From: Bacillota bacterium
GTDB taxonomy: Bacteria; Bacillota; Clostridia; Clostridiales; Clostridiaceae
DNA: 6,266 nucleotides
Direction: 5' to 3'
Assembly (NCBI GenBank): GCA_030706065.1
Contig: JAUZPH010000227.1
Coordinates: 1-6,266 of the forward strand
The first letter of the stretch is position 1, and each line of letters starts with the position of its first letter. Below, one piece after another: positions 5,558 through 6,266 of the stretch. Made by a program: the position numbers and the translations under genes. The notes beneath the pieces are model-generated. The model was not told the origin of the DNA and searched no databases. It saw only the letters and a program-made list of their open reading frames with translations.

Positions 5558-6244
5558 ATGGAATATATGGAGATAAGAGAACAGATCTGTGATGTGTGCC
5601 ATAAGATGTGGCAGTTAGGCTGGGTGGCAGCCAATGACGGCAATGTATCCGTCAAACTTGCTGACGGCACATTTTTGGCCACGCCGACGGGAATAAGCAA
5701 AAGCTTTATTACACATGAGAAGCTGGTTCATATTGATGCAGAGGGGGAAGTCCTTGACGGGCCTGAGGGGGCAAAGCCTTCTTCAGAGATTAAGATGCAT
5801 TTAAGATGCTATAAAGAGAGAGAAGATGTTGGAGCAGTAGTACATGCTCATCCTCCAACAGCTACCGGCTTTGCAGTGGCCCACGTGGATATGGACCGTT
5901 ATACCATGATTGAGACTGTAATAGCTGTCGGCTCTGTTCCGGTGACACCCTACGGAACACCTTCAACCTATGAGGTTCCGGATGCTATAGCTCCATATTT
6001 ACAGGAACATGACGTACTGCTGCTGGCAAACCACGGAGCATTAACAGTAGGAGCCGATCTGATCACCGCCTACTATAGAATGGAGACACTGGAGCTCTAT
6101 GCAAAGATAAGCCTGACGGCGCATTTGCTGGGCGGTGAAAAGGAAATCTCAAGGGACAATATAGACAGGCTGATAAATATGAGAAGCAGGTACGGAGTAA
6201 CAGGAAAACACCCGGGCTTTAAACGGTATAGAAAAGGAGAATAG
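5558..6244 (+). CDS. fucA: L-fuculose-1-phosphate aldolase (class II, zinc)
   Basis: Cleaves L-fuculose-1-phosphate to dihydroxyacetone phosphate and L-lactaldehyde in the cytoplasm. It belongs to the AraD/FucA family of zinc class II aldolases, related to ribulose-5-phosphate 4-epimerases. The product is 228 aa (E. coli FucA is 215). The catalytic glutamate is Glu77 in KPSSEIKMH and the zinc ligands are His96 and His98 in VHAHPP and His159 in LLANHGALTVG. The spacings of 19, 2 and 61 residues equal those of E. coli Glu73, His92, His94 and His155. Substrate-binding segments GNVSVKL (28-34) and TPTGISKSF (42-50) are present. The start is ATG at 5558, with GGAAGGAGA at 5542-5550; an in-frame ATG at 5519 lacks a binding site and adds 13 unconserved residues. 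The gene follows the fucU remnant by 69 bp, the largest gap in the operon. No terminator is seen in the 22 bases after the stop. AraD-type activity is unlikely given fucI upstream. Confidence 0.94.
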   Translation: MEYMEIREQICDVCHKMWQLGWVAANDGNVSVKLADGTFLATPTGISKSFITHEKLVHIDAEGEVLDGPEGAKPSSEIKMHLRCYKEREDVGAVVHAHPPTATGFAVAHVDMDRYTMIETVIAVGSVPVTPYGTPSTYEVPDAIAPYLQEHDVLLLANHGALTVGADLITAYYRMETLELYAKISLTAHLLGGEKEISRDNIDRLINMRSRYGVTGKHPGFKRYRKGE

Positions 6245-6266
6245 GTTATAAAATATTTTTGTTTCA

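Noticed and set aside
5515..5700. 61-codon minus-strand frame over the start of fucA
   Set aside because: It is antisense to the conserved N-terminus of the aldolase and has no ribosome binding site.
6245..6266. A/T-rich tail after fucA as a terminator
   Set aside because: TATTTTTG is present but no stem precedes it; the window ends too soon to judge.

Overview
The window looks like the chromosome of a Clostridia-type Firmicute, probably of the Lachnospiraceae sort. The reasons are strong AGGAGG-type ribosome binding sites, AT-rich intergenic DNA, a vegetative TTGAGA/17/TATAAT promoter, and the protein sequences of the sugar genes. No species can be named from sequence reading alone.

Left part (1-1000) is AT-rich and accessory in character. 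It opens with a strong rho-independent terminator (36-81) for a gene lying left of the window. Next comes an almost fully self-complementary segment of about 100 bp (129-229) that resembles a very small mobile element (MITE-like) or a structured RNA. A 128-aa protein of unknown function follows (307-693), whose reading frame continues upstream through a stop codon. Last is a 64-codon frame (811-1005) with a helix-turn-helix-like segment but no ribosome binding site, probably a gene relic.

Right part (1000-6266) is an L-fucose catabolic locus. An AraC-family regulator (998-1864, minus strand, TTG start) is transcribed away from fucI (L-fucose isomerase), a RhaB-type sugar kinase acting as L-fuculokinase, a broken fucU (mutarotase) and fucA (L-fuculose-1-phosphate aldolase). 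The 218-bp divergent region holds a promoter on each strand and short symmetrical sequences that could be regulator sites.

Together the enzymes convert L-fucose to L-fuculose, then to L-fuculose-1-phosphate, then to dihydroxyacetone phosphate and L-lactaldehyde. No transporter or lactaldehyde-processing gene is in the window; the operon may continue to the right, since no terminator follows fucA before the end.

I found no clearly new system. The most noteworthy points are the fucU gene reduced to 38 codons behind an intact ribosome binding site, followed directly by a small heptamer repeat; the large palindrome at 129-229; and the rhamnulokinase-type kinase in a fucose operon.
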